From Devosia sp. YR412 (GTDB lineage Bacteria > Pseudomonadota > Alphaproteobacteria > Rhizobiales > Devosiaceae): DNA of 64,000 nt. Both the position numbers and the translations under genes were made by a program. How positions within the stretch are numbered: the stretch's first letter is position 1; every line of letters begins with the position of its first letter. Shown piece by piece: positions 35,504 to 43,230 of this stretch. The notes below the pieces were generated by a model. The model made no database searches, had not been told where the DNA came from, and saw nothing but the letters and a program-made list of their open reading frames with translations. The stretch covers positions 806,001-870,000 of the forward strand of contig NZ_FOFL01000001.1 of assembly GCF_900110945.1 (NCBI RefSeq), written 5' to 3'.

Positions 35504-37524
35504 AGCTCCACTCCGCCCGCCTCGGCACCGGCCATCTGCTCTCTGGCAGCGCCATTGATCGCAGCCGTCCCATCCAGTTCCGCCTCGACCGCCGCGTCAT
35601 CCACGGCTTTGCCGGCGATACCGTCCTCAGCGCCGTCCTCGCCTCCGGCATCGACACCGCCGGCCACCGCGACGGCCAACCCATCGCCCTCACCAGCCGC
35701 CACGCCCCCTCCATAGCCCCATCCGTACAGGCCAAAGACCCACACGCCGCCCTGCCGATGGAGCGTACGCAGGCGCATGATGGCGCCGACTACGTCACCC
35801 TCGCCCCGCGCCTCAAGCGCAACCTTCCTACACGCCTGCTAAAGCGCGACAGTCATTCGCTCCATCTCGACCTGGGTGCCTCCGACGCCCTCACCCGCCC
35901 CTGGCTCGGCAGGCCGGGCGACCCCGGCCCCACCGGCGACCTGGTGGTGATCGGCGGCGGTGTCGCCGGCATGTCAGCCGCTCTGGCCGGCACCAAAAAC
36001 GGGCTGCGGGTTCTACTGCTGGAAGCCTCAACCCGCCTCGGCGGACACGCCCGGCTGTTCGGCACCATGGAGGGCGAGGAAACGCCCGACGCGGCGATCA
36101 CCCGCCTGACGCAGGCCGTCGCCGCATCGAGCAAGATCACCACCCTCACCAGCGCCGAAGTCTTTGCCCTCCGTCCCGGCAAGCTCCGCCTGCATCAGGT
36201 CGAACTGTTGGATGGCGTGCCGCGCGGCCGCGTGCTCGACGTCACTGCCCCGCACATCATCCTCGCCACTGGCGCATTCGAACGCCTGCCGGTGTTCTCC
36301 GGCAACCGCATGCCCGGCGTCATCGGTTCGCTGGAAGCTTTCGACCTGGCACAGCTTTACGGCATCTGGCCCGGCCAGAGCGCTGTGCTCGCCACCAGTT
36401 CCAGCCCCGCCTATCGCCTCGCCCTGATGGCGCGCGACGCCGGCATCACACTGCAGCGCATCCTCGATTCCCGCCCACAGCCGCAGTCCCGCTTCATCGA
36501 ATTCGCCAAGGCTTATGGCATCACCCAGGCCGCCGGCACGATTACCGGCTCCGTCGCCCCAGCGCCCAAAACTCGCCGCCTCACGGTGACGCCACAACTG
36601 GCGCTGGACGGCTTTTCGTCGGCAGAAACGTCGATTGAAACCGACCGCCTGATCGCCAGCGGCGGCTGGCAGCCTGACCTCACCCTCTGGCACATGGCCG
36701 GCGGCGAAAGCCTCTGGAAAGCGGCCAGCGCCCGCCTCGAACCCACCACCGCGCCACCCGGCATCGCTCTCGCCGGCAGCGCCGCCGGCTGGCTCACACG
36801 CGCCGCCTGCCTCGCCAGCGGCACCCAGGCCGTGCAGCACCGGCTCGGCAAGGAGACCAAGCCTGTCGTCGATACCCTGATCGATCCGCTCTACGAGACG
36901 CCCGACGCCGCCGCGCCGATCGGCACGCCACCTGACGAGACCAGCCAGCCCGCCTATCTCGACGGCGGCCGCGGCTATCTCGCCCGGCCTCGTCACCTGC
37001 CAAGCCGTTGGCCCAACTGGCTGCCATTCGCAACGAGACCCGAGGTCTGGTCGCTCGCCGATACACCGCATCCCCTGGATATCGCCGAAATCGCCGCCGG
37101 CGTGCAGCTCGGTATTTTGCCAGCCACTAGCGCCGGCATCGTGGCCCAGGAGCGCGTCGCCATGGTCGGCGTGGATGTCGAAGAACTTGCGCCGCCGGAC
37201 AAGAGCCCCCTGCCCTTGCCGCCACCCTATCTGCTCGGCCGCTACGCCAATGCCAGCCTGTTCGTCGTCGCCCCAAGCGAGCAACGCCTGCTCAGCCCGG
37301 GCAGCCTGATCCACATCGATCCGGACTCAGCGGACCCGCTCAACGCCATCGGTGTCGTGGTTCGCATAATGGATGGAGCCGCCATCGCCCTCGTCATCGG
37401 CACAACTGGCCAGACCGCAAGCCTCCGCGAACCGGGCCGAGTGATCCCGATCCGGCTGGTCGCAGCTTACAGCGAAGGCATGGATTTAGCCGCGGCGCTC
37501 GGCGGCAGCGCGAGCCCGCTTTAG
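35500..37524 (+). CDS. Sarcosine oxidase alpha-like flavoprotein lacking most of the GcvT domain
   Basis: A 674-residue protein. Residues 1-110 resemble the N-terminal ferredoxin-like domain of sarcosine oxidase alpha (RPIQFRLDRRVIHGFAGDTV), without the cysteines of iron-sulfur relatives. A pyridine-nucleotide-disulfide-type FAD domain follows, with VIGGGVAGMSAALAG (about 150) and IILATGAFERLPVFSGN. Near 525-560 PHPLDIAEIAAGVQLGILPA recalls the linker before the aminomethyltransferase domain, but only about 110 residues remain where SoxA has some 370. So it is shorter than SoxA (about 1000). It is coupled to the preceding gene. The 3' end overlaps the convergent gene by 39 bases. Confidence 0.68.
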   Translation: MKLHSARLGTGHLLSGSAIDRSRPIQFRLDRRVIHGFAGDTVLSAVLASGIDTAGHRDGQPIALTSRHAPSIAPSVQAKDPHAALPMERTQAHDGADYVTLAPRLKRNLPTRLLKRDSHSLHLDLGASDALTRPWLGRPGDPGPTGDLVVIGGGVAGMSAALAGTKNGLRVLLLEASTRLGGHARLFGTMEGEETPDAAITRLTQAVAASSKITTLTSAEVFALRPGKLRLHQVELLDGVPRGRVLDVTAPHIILATGAFERLPVFSGNRMPGVIGSLEAFDLAQLYGIWPGQSAVLATSSSPAYRLALMARDAGITLQRILDSRPQPQSRFIEFAKAYGITQAAGTITGSVAPAPKTRRLTVTPQLALDGFSSAETSIETDRLIASGGWQPDLTLWHMAGGESLWKAASARLEPTTAPPGIALAGSAAGWLTRAACLASGTQAVQHRLGKETKPVVDTLIDPLYETPDAAAPIGTPPDETSQPAYLDGGRGYLARPRHLPSRWPNWLPFATRPEVWSLADTPHPLDIAEIAAGVQLGILPATSAGIVAQERVAMVGVDVEELAPPDKSPLPLPPPYLLGRYANASLFVVAPSEQRLLSPGSLIHIDPDSADPLNAIGVVVRIMDGAAIALVIGTTGQTASLREPGRVIPIRLVAAYSEGMDLAAALGGSASPL

Positions 37525-38685
37525 CGTTTCGGCATATTCGGGGTTGAAGCGCACTTCGGCCATCTTGATCCCGGCATCGAGCCGCGCGCCGGTATTGCTG
37601 TCGCTCGGGTTCTGCCGGATCAGGTCGAGATTGCGCTGCACATGCAGTTCCAGCGCTTCCCCGCTCTGGCTCCAGGCCTGGTCGAACAGGGCGTTTAGCG
37701 CCAGCGAGTCGCGGCATTCGCGAATGGTCACCAGCAGATACATGCCGTTGATAGCCGCCAGTATGCGGTCATTGTCGAGCCGATCGCTGCCCTCGCGCCC
37801 CTTGCGCAGCGACTGGTTGATATCCGACACCACATCGCGGAGGCGCGGCTCGATGCGGTCCGACACTTGCTTGGTGACGGCCGAAAGGATCATCGCCCAG
37901 CGGCTGCCGCGGGCAAATTCGATATAGCCGGTCAGCGAGCGCACCAGCCGGTGGAAGCGGTCGAGGCTGCGGCAGATCAGGTCGATATCGGCAAATGGCC
38001 CCATCGGCTGCAGCACGAACAGCTGGTTCTGCGCATGCGCCAGAATGGCTTCGATGATCGGGGTAAAGCCCATGCGGATCACCGCGGCTTCGGTGGCATT
38101 GCCGCTGAGCTTGATGATCGCCGTGGCCAGCCGCGTCGGATTGGCAATCTGCGGCAGCGCGGCATGAAACAGCAGCGCCGACAGCGCCGGGTCTTTAAGC
38201 GGCATGGACTGCAGCGCGGCGCCAATCGCTGCGTCGTCGGTCATCGCATTGATCGCCTTGCCGAAAGCCTGGGCCTTGCCCAGCAGGGCCCGGCTGCGCA
38301 GCGCCAGCACAATGCCGGGCAGCGCATCGCGGGCTTCCAGACTGCCTAGGGTGGCGCGCAGGCGGCGATCTTTTTCGGGATCGGCGGCAGCGGTCTCGAT
38401 CCCCGCCTTCATGCGCAGCAGCATCTCGGGCATGATGGCTTCGAGTTCGGCCGAGGTATAGCTGCCATCGGCCAGCCGTTCGGCGTCAATCAGTTCAGGC
38501 GCCAGATCGCGCGCTGCCCAAGTCCAGGCGGCCTCGGCATGGCTACGCGAAATTGAGCCTGGAAAGGAAAACTGCAGCGGATCCTGCACCAGGACGAGGT
38601 CTAGCGCACCAGCGAATGGCCGAACGATTGTCCGGCCAGTGCGGCGGGTCAGCGAGGTGTCGGATTGGGTGGCAGCTTGAGACAT
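37486..38685 (-). CDS. Conserved-looking protein of unknown function, 399 residues
   Basis: I do not recognise this protein. It is soluble, mostly helical and leucine/alanine-rich, without a signal peptide or membrane helix. A region with GNATEAAVIRMGFTPIIEAI and LICRSLDRFHRLVRSLTGYIE in the middle, and NGMYLLVTIRECRDSLALNALF near the C-terminus, looks well constrained. I chose MSQAATQSD at 38685 as start. Its 3' end overlaps the flavoprotein gene by 39 bases on the opposite strand. It is followed upstream by a lipoprotein gene on the same strand, with a gap of about 80 bases. Confidence 0.75.
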   Translation of the reverse strand: MSQAATQSDTSLTRRTGRTIVRPFAGALDLVLVQDPLQFSFPGSISRSHAEAAWTWAARDLAPELIDAERLADGSYTSAELEAIMPEMLLRMKAGIETAAADPEKDRRLRATLGSLEARDALPGIVLALRSRALLGKAQAFGKAINAMTDDAAIGAALQSMPLKDPALSALLFHAALPQIANPTRLATAIIKLSGNATEAAVIRMGFTPIIEAILAHAQNQLFVLQPMGPFADIDLICRSLDRFHRLVRSLTGYIEFARGSRWAMILSAVTKQVSDRIEPRLRDVVSDINQSLRKGREGSDRLDNDRILAAINGMYLLVTIRECRDSLALNALFDQAWSQSGEALELHVQRNLDLIRQNPSDSNTGARLDAGIKMAEVRFNPEYAETLKRARAAAERRG

Positions 38686-38769
38686 ACACACGGCAGAATT
38701 GGAGGACCTATCCTAAAACCCTATAGGTCTTAGGTAAACAATCCATTCCTGCCGTGCAGATCAGTGGGA

Positions 38770-39246
38770 TCAGGCAGCGCCGTTGACGACCGCCCAATTG
38801 CCGTTCTGCTCGCGGCAGGCGGTGCCTTTTTTTATGTACTCAGAACCATTTGCCTTCACCGTATGAGTGAAGTCGCGGCAGTCGAGATTGTTGACGCGGA
38901 CATAGGGACCGACCGCCACCGAGCCGGTGGTGCCCTTGTCGCCGGTCCAGGCACGCGGAGCGCCGGGGCGGCCGAACTGCAGCGCATAAAACTGGGCGCT
39001 GTTGGCCTGGGCGGAGTCATTGGCCGTCATCGCGGTCAGCGCTGCCGCATCGACGAAACCGTTCGAGACGCTGGTCGTCAGCAGCGCCTGCTGCGTCGTC
39101 TGCGCCGGGGTCGGCACCAGCGGCTGGGCGATCACCGGGGTCGCCACCATGGGTGCCGAACTCGCCACCTGGGTCGGGCCGGTGCTGGAGCAGGCAGCCA
39201 GGGTCAATGCAAGCAAGGGCGTAGCGATAAGGGCGATGCGGTTCAT
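38770..39246 (-). CDS. Lipoprotein with 17-kDa surface-antigen-like C-terminus
   Basis: A 158-residue lipoprotein. The start MNRIALIATPLLALTLAACSS gives a lipobox LAAC with the acylated Cys at residue 20. A Thr/Pro/Ala-rich linker follows. The last 40 residues (RDFTHTVKANGSEYIKKGTA then CREQNGNWAVVN) follow the pattern found at the end of rickettsial-type 17-kDa surface antigens, with two Cys that may pair. It is probably in the outer membrane. I use ATG 39246 (AGAGAACG upstream), as the longer frame to 39420 reads through the kinase gene end. Confidence 0.8.
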   Translation of the reverse strand: MNRIALIATPLLALTLAACSSTGPTQVASSAPMVATPVIAQPLVPTPAQTTQQALLTTSVSNGFVDAAALTAMTANDSAQANSAQFYALQFGRPGAPRAWTGDKGTTGSVAVGPYVRVNNLDCRDFTHTVKANGSEYIKKGTACREQNGNWAVVNGAA

Positions 39247-39307
39247 GAGTGTGCGTTCTCTTGGGCGGATAGAGTGGCTCTTGTTGTCGTAATGCGGCGA
39301 AAGTGCG

Positions 39308-40684
39308 TCAGGTTGCGTTGGGTCGCGCCATGCTGCCCAACCGGGCGGTCGGCAGGCGCAACTCCACCAGCAGGCCGCCCAGCGCCGAACGCTTGAGCCG
39401 CAGGCTGCCGCCATACACATCTACCAGTTCCTTGACGATATCGAGCCCCAAGCCGCTGCCGGGCGTTTTCTCGTCCAGCCTGACACCGCGGCGCAACACT
39501 TTTTCGGCGTCGCTGTCGGAAAGACCCAAACCATTGTCATCAATACGGATCAGCAACAGCGTGCCGGTATCGCTGCGCTCGGCATCGAGCCGCACGCCGA
39601 CCTGCCCCTTGGACCATTTGCAGGCATTGTCGAGGAGGTTGCCGGCCATTTCCTCAAGATCGGCCTCGTCGCCACGGAACCAGGGCAGCGAGGCATCCGG
39701 CCGCTGGAAGGCTACGGTCACCTCGGGATGGATCTTGCGCATCACCCGGGTCAGCCGCAGCATGATCATGGTGGCGTCGGATTTCTTGCCGACCACCGAG
39801 GTGCGCGCCGCAAGGCGCGCCCGTTCGAGATAGGTGGCCACCATGGTGCTCATCTTTTCGCTTTCGCTGAGCACCACCTCGGCCAGAGCGCCCTTCTTGG
39901 TGGCGGCCTCATTGCGCAGCACGGCGATCGGCGTTTTCAGCCCATGCGCCAGATTGCCCACCTGGTTACGCGCCCGCTCGATGATTTGCGCATTGGAGCG
40001 CAGCAGTTCGTTGACCTCTTCGGCCAGCGGCGCAATTTCGCGCGGATAGGTACCGGCGACGGTGACACTCTCGCCCTCGCGCACGCTTTCGATGGCGCGG
40101 CTCAGCTTGGAAATCGGGCGCATGGCGAAGCGGGCGACGATGGCGCTCATGATGGCCAGCATGACACCCACTGCGCCGAGCACGATAAAGGTCTGGCCAC
40201 GGAAGTCGCTGACCAGTTCGAGGATTTCGCTGAGATTGCCGGTGACCACGATCTGGTAGCTGTTGGGCGCCACCGTCACCGTGCGCTCGACCACCCGCAT
40301 CTGCGTGCCGAAGGCGTCATCCATGATGGCACTGCGCCGGGCCCGGCTGTCGGGCGGCCCCATCAGCACCGGCAGGTCGATGCCCACCGCCGAGGTCGAA
40401 AGATTATACAGCGTACCATCGGCACCGCGGATCGCCCAATACCAGCCCGAGCGCGGGCGGTCGAAGCGCGGATCGGTGAGGGCAATGGCGCTGCTGGTCG
40501 GATCGCCGGTTTCCAGCAGCGAGCCGGTCAGGCTCTCGACATGAAAATCCAGCGATTCCGCCAGCGAGGTATCGAGCGCACGGGAATACAGATCGGTCAG
40601 CAAAAAGCCCGTCGCCACCAGCGCGACCACCAGCCAGCCGGCCGACAGCCAGAACAGATTGACGGCAATGGAGCCCTTACGCAC
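39308..40684 (-). CDS. FeuQ/PhoQ-like sensor histidine kinase
   Basis: A 458-residue kinase with two membrane helices (about 8-28 and 160-185) around a periplasmic domain of some 130 residues, then HAMP. The histidine box is NLAHGLKTPIAVLRNEA, and the ATPase domain has NLLDNACKWSKGQVGV, DDNGLGL and GSGLGLDIV. The HGLKTP box is typical of the PhoQ/FeuQ group that responds to envelope or osmotic conditions. The start is GTG 40684, two bases after the regulator's TAG, with GAGG upstream; a longer frame to 40735 would lie inside the regulator gene. It is co-transcribed with the regulator. Confidence 0.9.
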   Translation of the reverse strand: MRKGSIAVNLFWLSAGWLVVALVATGFLLTDLYSRALDTSLAESLDFHVESLTGSLLETGDPTSSAIALTDPRFDRPRSGWYWAIRGADGTLYNLSTSAVGIDLPVLMGPPDSRARRSAIMDDAFGTQMRVVERTVTVAPNSYQIVVTGNLSEILELVSDFRGQTFIVLGAVGVMLAIMSAIVARFAMRPISKLSRAIESVREGESVTVAGTYPREIAPLAEEVNELLRSNAQIIERARNQVGNLAHGLKTPIAVLRNEAATKKGALAEVVLSESEKMSTMVATYLERARLAARTSVVGKKSDATMIMLRLTRVMRKIHPEVTVAFQRPDASLPWFRGDEADLEEMAGNLLDNACKWSKGQVGVRLDAERSDTGTLLLIRIDDNGLGLSDSDAEKVLRRGVRLDEKTPGSGLGLDIVKELVDVYGGSLRLKRSALGGLLVELRLPTARLGSMARPNAT

Positions 40685-40686
40685 GC

Positions 40687-41346
40687 CTAATCCTCGGCGA
40701 TCTGGTAACCCAATCCCCGGACGGTCTGGATGCAATCATCTGGCAATTTTTTGCGCAGCCGGCCGACAAAGACTTCGATCGTATTGCTGTCGCGGTCGAA
40801 ATCCTGATCGTAAAGATGCTCGGTCAGCTCGGTGCGCGAAATCACCTTGCCTTTGTGATGCATCAGATAGCTCAACAGGCGCAATTCGTGGCTGGTCAGC
40901 TTCACCGACTGGCCATCCACCGTCACCTTGCCCGAGCGCGAATCCAGTCGCACCGAACCCGAAACGATCTCGTTGGAGGCCAGCCCAGCCGCCCGCCGCA
41001 CCAGGGCGCGAATGCGGGCCAGCACTTCTTCCATGTGGAAAGGCTTGGCCACATAATCGTCGGCGCCGGCATCAATGCCCTGCACCTTGTCGCTCCAGCG
41101 ATCGCGCGCCGTCAGCAGCAGCACCGGCGTCGTCTTGCCCGCCCGGCGCCATTCCTCCAGCACCGACAGGCCATCCATCCGCGGCAGGCCGATATCAAGC
41201 ACGATGGCGTCATAGGGTTCGGTGTCGCCGAGGAAGTGCCCCTCCTCGCCATCGAATGCCACGTCCACCGCATAACCGGCTTCGGTCAGCGCTTCCTTGA
41301 GCTGGCGATTGAGATTGGTATCGTCTTCGACAACCAGAATGCGCAT
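40687..41346 (-). CDS. FeuP/PhoP-like response regulator
   Basis: A 219-residue OmpR-type regulator: MRILVVEDDTNLNRQL, the phospho-acceptor in AIVLDIGLPRMDG, VAKPFHMEEV with the conserved Lys, and a winged helix from about 125 with LTSHELRLLSYLMHHKGKV and VFVGRLRKKL. In Rhizobiales FeuP controls envelope/osmotic genes such as glucan export. A secreted PepSY-like protein is encoded just upstream, a common neighbour of PhoP-like systems. Confidence 0.92.
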   Translation of the reverse strand: MRILVVEDDTNLNRQLKEALTEAGYAVDVAFDGEEGHFLGDTEPYDAIVLDIGLPRMDGLSVLEEWRRAGKTTPVLLLTARDRWSDKVQGIDAGADDYVAKPFHMEEVLARIRALVRRAAGLASNEIVSGSVRLDSRSGKVTVDGQSVKLTSHELRLLSYLMHHKGKVISRTELTEHLYDQDFDRDSNTIEVFVGRLRKKLPDDCIQTVRGLGYQIAED

Positions 41347-41373
41347 TGATGCCCCCAGCCCTTGCGGCTTCCT

Positions 41374-41667
41374 CTATTGTGCGCTGACAGTAATATTCTG
41401 TGCAGTGCCGTCGGCACTCAGAATACCGACAATCCAGACATATCCGCCACCGTCCTGGCAAAGGCGAAAATTCAGAATCTGATCGGCACTATAGCCTGCT
41501 GCGGCCACGGCATCATACTGGCTGATAATCTGTCCGGCACTGATCAGCGCCTGGATTTCAGCCGAATTGTCGATGCAGGCCTGCGCCATGGCACCGCCCG
41601 TCGCGGCAAGACCCAGCATCAGCGCCACAGCGACCGACGTCAGCAATTTGAGGAACAAGGTTTTCAT
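41374..41667 (-). CDS. Small secreted PepSY-like protein
   Basis: A 97-residue protein with a clear signal peptide (MKTLFLKLLTSVAVALMLGL to GGAMAQA, cleavage near 29). The mature part, about 68 residues, has one helix (EIQALISAGQIISQYDAVAA) followed by strands (QILNFRLCQDGGGYVWIVGI, DGTAQNITVSA), the PepSY-like layout. Two Cys may form a disulfide in the periplasm. It lies 27 bases upstream of the FeuP-like regulator and is probably in its operon or regulon. Confidence 0.72.
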   Translation of the reverse strand: MKTLFLKLLTSVAVALMLGLAATGGAMAQACIDNSAEIQALISAGQIISQYDAVAAAGYSADQILNFRLCQDGGGYVWIVGILSADGTAQNITVSAQ

Positions 41668-41726
41668 GACAGCACCTTAGGGCCAGGTTGCTGAATGGGA
41701 CATGAATGAGGCAAAGCGGGCAAAAC

Positions 41727-41942
41727 CTAGAGTTTGATGGAACTGCCAGCATCGCGGAGAATGGCGTTCGCGGTACAGGCATGGTTCGCAATCAACAAGT
41801 CCGGCTTGACGTCAACCAAGACCGCCTCAAACTCTTCAATCGACTTCGCCTCGATATGTAGTCCGATGATGTCGCTTTGGGAATAGAACACCATGGTATC
41901 GTTGTCCCAATGCGCAGTGACGTTGAAAATACGCTTAGACAT
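41727..41942 (-). CDS. DUF1902 antitoxin-like protein, second copy
   Basis: A 71-residue protein with the HicB/DUF1902 fold: FNVTAHWDNDTMVFYSQSDI, GLHIEAKSIEEFEAVLVDV, then a short helical tail. It differs from the copy upstream of the toxin (42173-42415), so it is a paralogue and not a recent duplicate. It lies 35 bases after the HicA stop on the same strand. It may provide extra neutralisation or be an orphan. Confidence 0.7.
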   Translation of the reverse strand: MSKRIFNVTAHWDNDTMVFYSQSDIIGLHIEAKSIEEFEAVLVDVKPDLLIANHACTANAILRDAGSSIKL

Positions 41943-41977
41943 GCGTCACCTCCAGGTTGCAGGACATCACCACGGAA

Positions 41978-42172
41978 CTAAAACGCTTTGGGCAGACCGG
42001 CCTGCTTCAGTGTTTCGTTTGCAGTATGTCGGGATTTGGTCCCTGCATCCACGATAACGTGCCGATCGGTAAGCGGACTGTACCAGACTTCGTGGTCACC
42101 CTTGCCCTGACGAACAAAGTAGCGGCCCGCGTCGGTCAGCAGGGCTTTCAACGCGCAGACAGCCGCCCACAA
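41978..42172 (-). CDS. hicA: HicA-like mRNA interferase toxin
   Basis: A 64-residue frame matching HicA from LKALLTDAGRYFVRQGKGDH onward, with the active-site His in GKGDHEVW and ending in KSRHTANETLKQAGLPKAF. HicA toxins use a dsRNA-binding-like fold to cut mRNA. The only start that gives a full N-terminus is TTG at 42172, directly after the DUF1902 stop; the first six residues (LWAAVC) are unlike the family, and the true start may be the inner TTG before KALL. Low-efficiency starts suit a toxin kept below its antitoxin. Confidence 0.78.
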   Translation of the reverse strand: MWAAVCALKALLTDAGRYFVRQGKGDHEVWYSPLTDRHVIVDAGTKSRHTANETLKQAGLPKAF

Positions 42173-42415
42173 TCAGTGCGACGGGTTCAGGACGCGAGAG
42201 AACTGTTCTGCCAGCAAATGAACCGGAATTTCTGCCAGATCCGAGTCGATGCCATTCAGCTCGATCAGATCGGCAATAGCCCCCAGCACCTTGGCGTTGA
42301 GAGCTTCGATCGTGTCCGCCTCGACACTGAGCCCGTCGATATCGTTGCTCGACGCGACCCAGACCTGGGCTTCGCTATCCCACAAGGCGCGCACGACGAT
42401 GGACGAATGCTTCAT
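42173..42415 (-). CDS. DUF1902 (HicB-like) antitoxin
   Basis: An 80-residue protein with the partial RNase-H-like fold of HicB: KHSSIVVRALWDSEAQVWVA, DGLSVEADTIEALNAKVL, then a C-terminal helix (HLLAEQFSRVL). There is no obvious DNA-binding domain, as in other DUF1902 antitoxins. The start is ATG 42415 with GAGG eight bases upstream; a TTG start at 42427 is less likely. The TGA is followed directly by the toxin's start, so antitoxin and toxin are coupled. It lies about 60 bases after the end of the gene-transfer-agent endolysin. Confidence 0.78.
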   Translation of the reverse strand: MKHSSIVVRALWDSEAQVWVASSNDIDGLSVEADTIEALNAKVLGAIADLIELNGIDSDLAEIPVHLLAEQFSRVLNPSH

Positions 42416-42477
42416 TGCGGACCTCAAGCAAGACCCGAGTAATATCGGTCAGCCCGCTCCAAGTTGCCAACCAGCCC

Positions 42478-42663
42478 TTACGCCCGGCCGATATCCCCCT
42501 TCAGCCTCTTGCGCAGGAACAGTACGGCCAGCGCTTCCATGATCAAATGCCCGGCCGAGCCGCCGTCCAGCGCCGGCAGGTCCACGCCCAGCACCTGCGC
42601 CAGGCCGGCCAGCAGCATGAACAGGGCGACGATATAGGTCTTGTAGCCGCTCAGAATATCCAT
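42478..42663 (-). CDS. Nested holin-like small membrane protein
   Basis: A 61-residue frame within, and in phase with, the end of the endolysin gene: MDILSGYKTYIVALFMLLAG, LAQVLGVDLP, a loop, then IMEALAVLFLRKRLKGDIGR. Two helices and a basic C-terminus fit a holin or holin-like lysis protein. ATTGGAGAGAGACC stands directly before ATG 42663, a strong ribosome binding site that has no reason to be inside a gene unless translation starts there. I recall proteins of this sequence type as separate genes in other Rhizobiales GTA clusters, so independent expression is likely. Confidence 0.6.
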   Translation of the reverse strand: MDILSGYKTYIVALFMLLAGLAQVLGVDLPALDGGSAGHLIMEALAVLFLRKRLKGDIGRA

Positions 42664-43230
42664 GGTCTCTCTCCAATGATTGGGTTTGCTTGATGTCGTC
42701 ACCGCGCCGGCACTGGCCAGCGCCGTCTTGCGCACCACGGCGACGCGGGCGGTCCAGCCCCTGCCAAAGGCAGCGAAAGTTGGTAGGCGATTGAGGAAGG
42801 TCAGCCGGCGGTCGCACAGCGCATTGACCAACGTTGCAGCCGGTCGCCCGGCGATCGTCGCCAGCGTCAACGGCCCGATCTGCCCATCGACCACCACGCC
42901 CAGCTCGGCTTGCAGCATGCGCACGGCCCGGTCAGGACCGGAATTGACGGCAAAATCGAACAGCGCCAAATCGAGCCCCGGCGGCAATTGCCCGCCGCGG
43001 ACACGATCCCAATACAGCGCGTGATAGATCTGCGCCGCCTCGGCCCGCTGCAAATCGCGCACCGCCGTTTTCGACAGGCTCCACCACGGCGACACCTGCC
43101 GCCAGCGCGCCAGCGTCTTGCGGGTAATGCCCAGATTGGTCGCCCCGCCCGGATCGGACGGATGATCGACATAACCGCCCTCGTGCTTGAGCACCGCGTC
43201 GAGACAGCTATCGAACCGGCTTTTAGCCAT
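42478..43230 (-). CDS. GTA endolysin (GH108 muramidase) reading into a holin-like tail
   Basis: A 250-residue frame. Residues 10-95 are a glycoside hydrolase 108 domain with EGGYVDHPSDPGGATNLGIT (catalytic Glu17), and 98-160 a peptidoglycan-binding domain (QAELGVVVDGQIGPLTLATI). In phage and GTA clusters this enzyme opens the cell wall to release particles. After residue 185 the frame runs without a stop into a two-helix membrane segment (MDILSGYKTYIVALFMLLAG to the end) that has its own ATG and ribosome binding site at 42663. So either the enzyme became membrane-tethered by loss of a stop codon, or two products are made. ATG 43230 has GGGGG upstream and overlaps the previous stop. Confidence 0.82.
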   Translation of the reverse strand: MAKSRFDSCLDAVLKHEGGYVDHPSDPGGATNLGITRKTLARWRQVSPWWSLSKTAVRDLQRAEAAQIYHALYWDRVRGGQLPPGLDLALFDFAVNSGPDRAVRMLQAELGVVVDGQIGPLTLATIAGRPAATLVNALCDRRLTFLNRLPTFAAFGRGWTARVAVVRKTALASAGAVTTSSKPNHWRETMDILSGYKTYIVALFMLLAGLAQVLGVDLPALDGGSAGHLIMEALAVLFLRKRLKGDIGRA

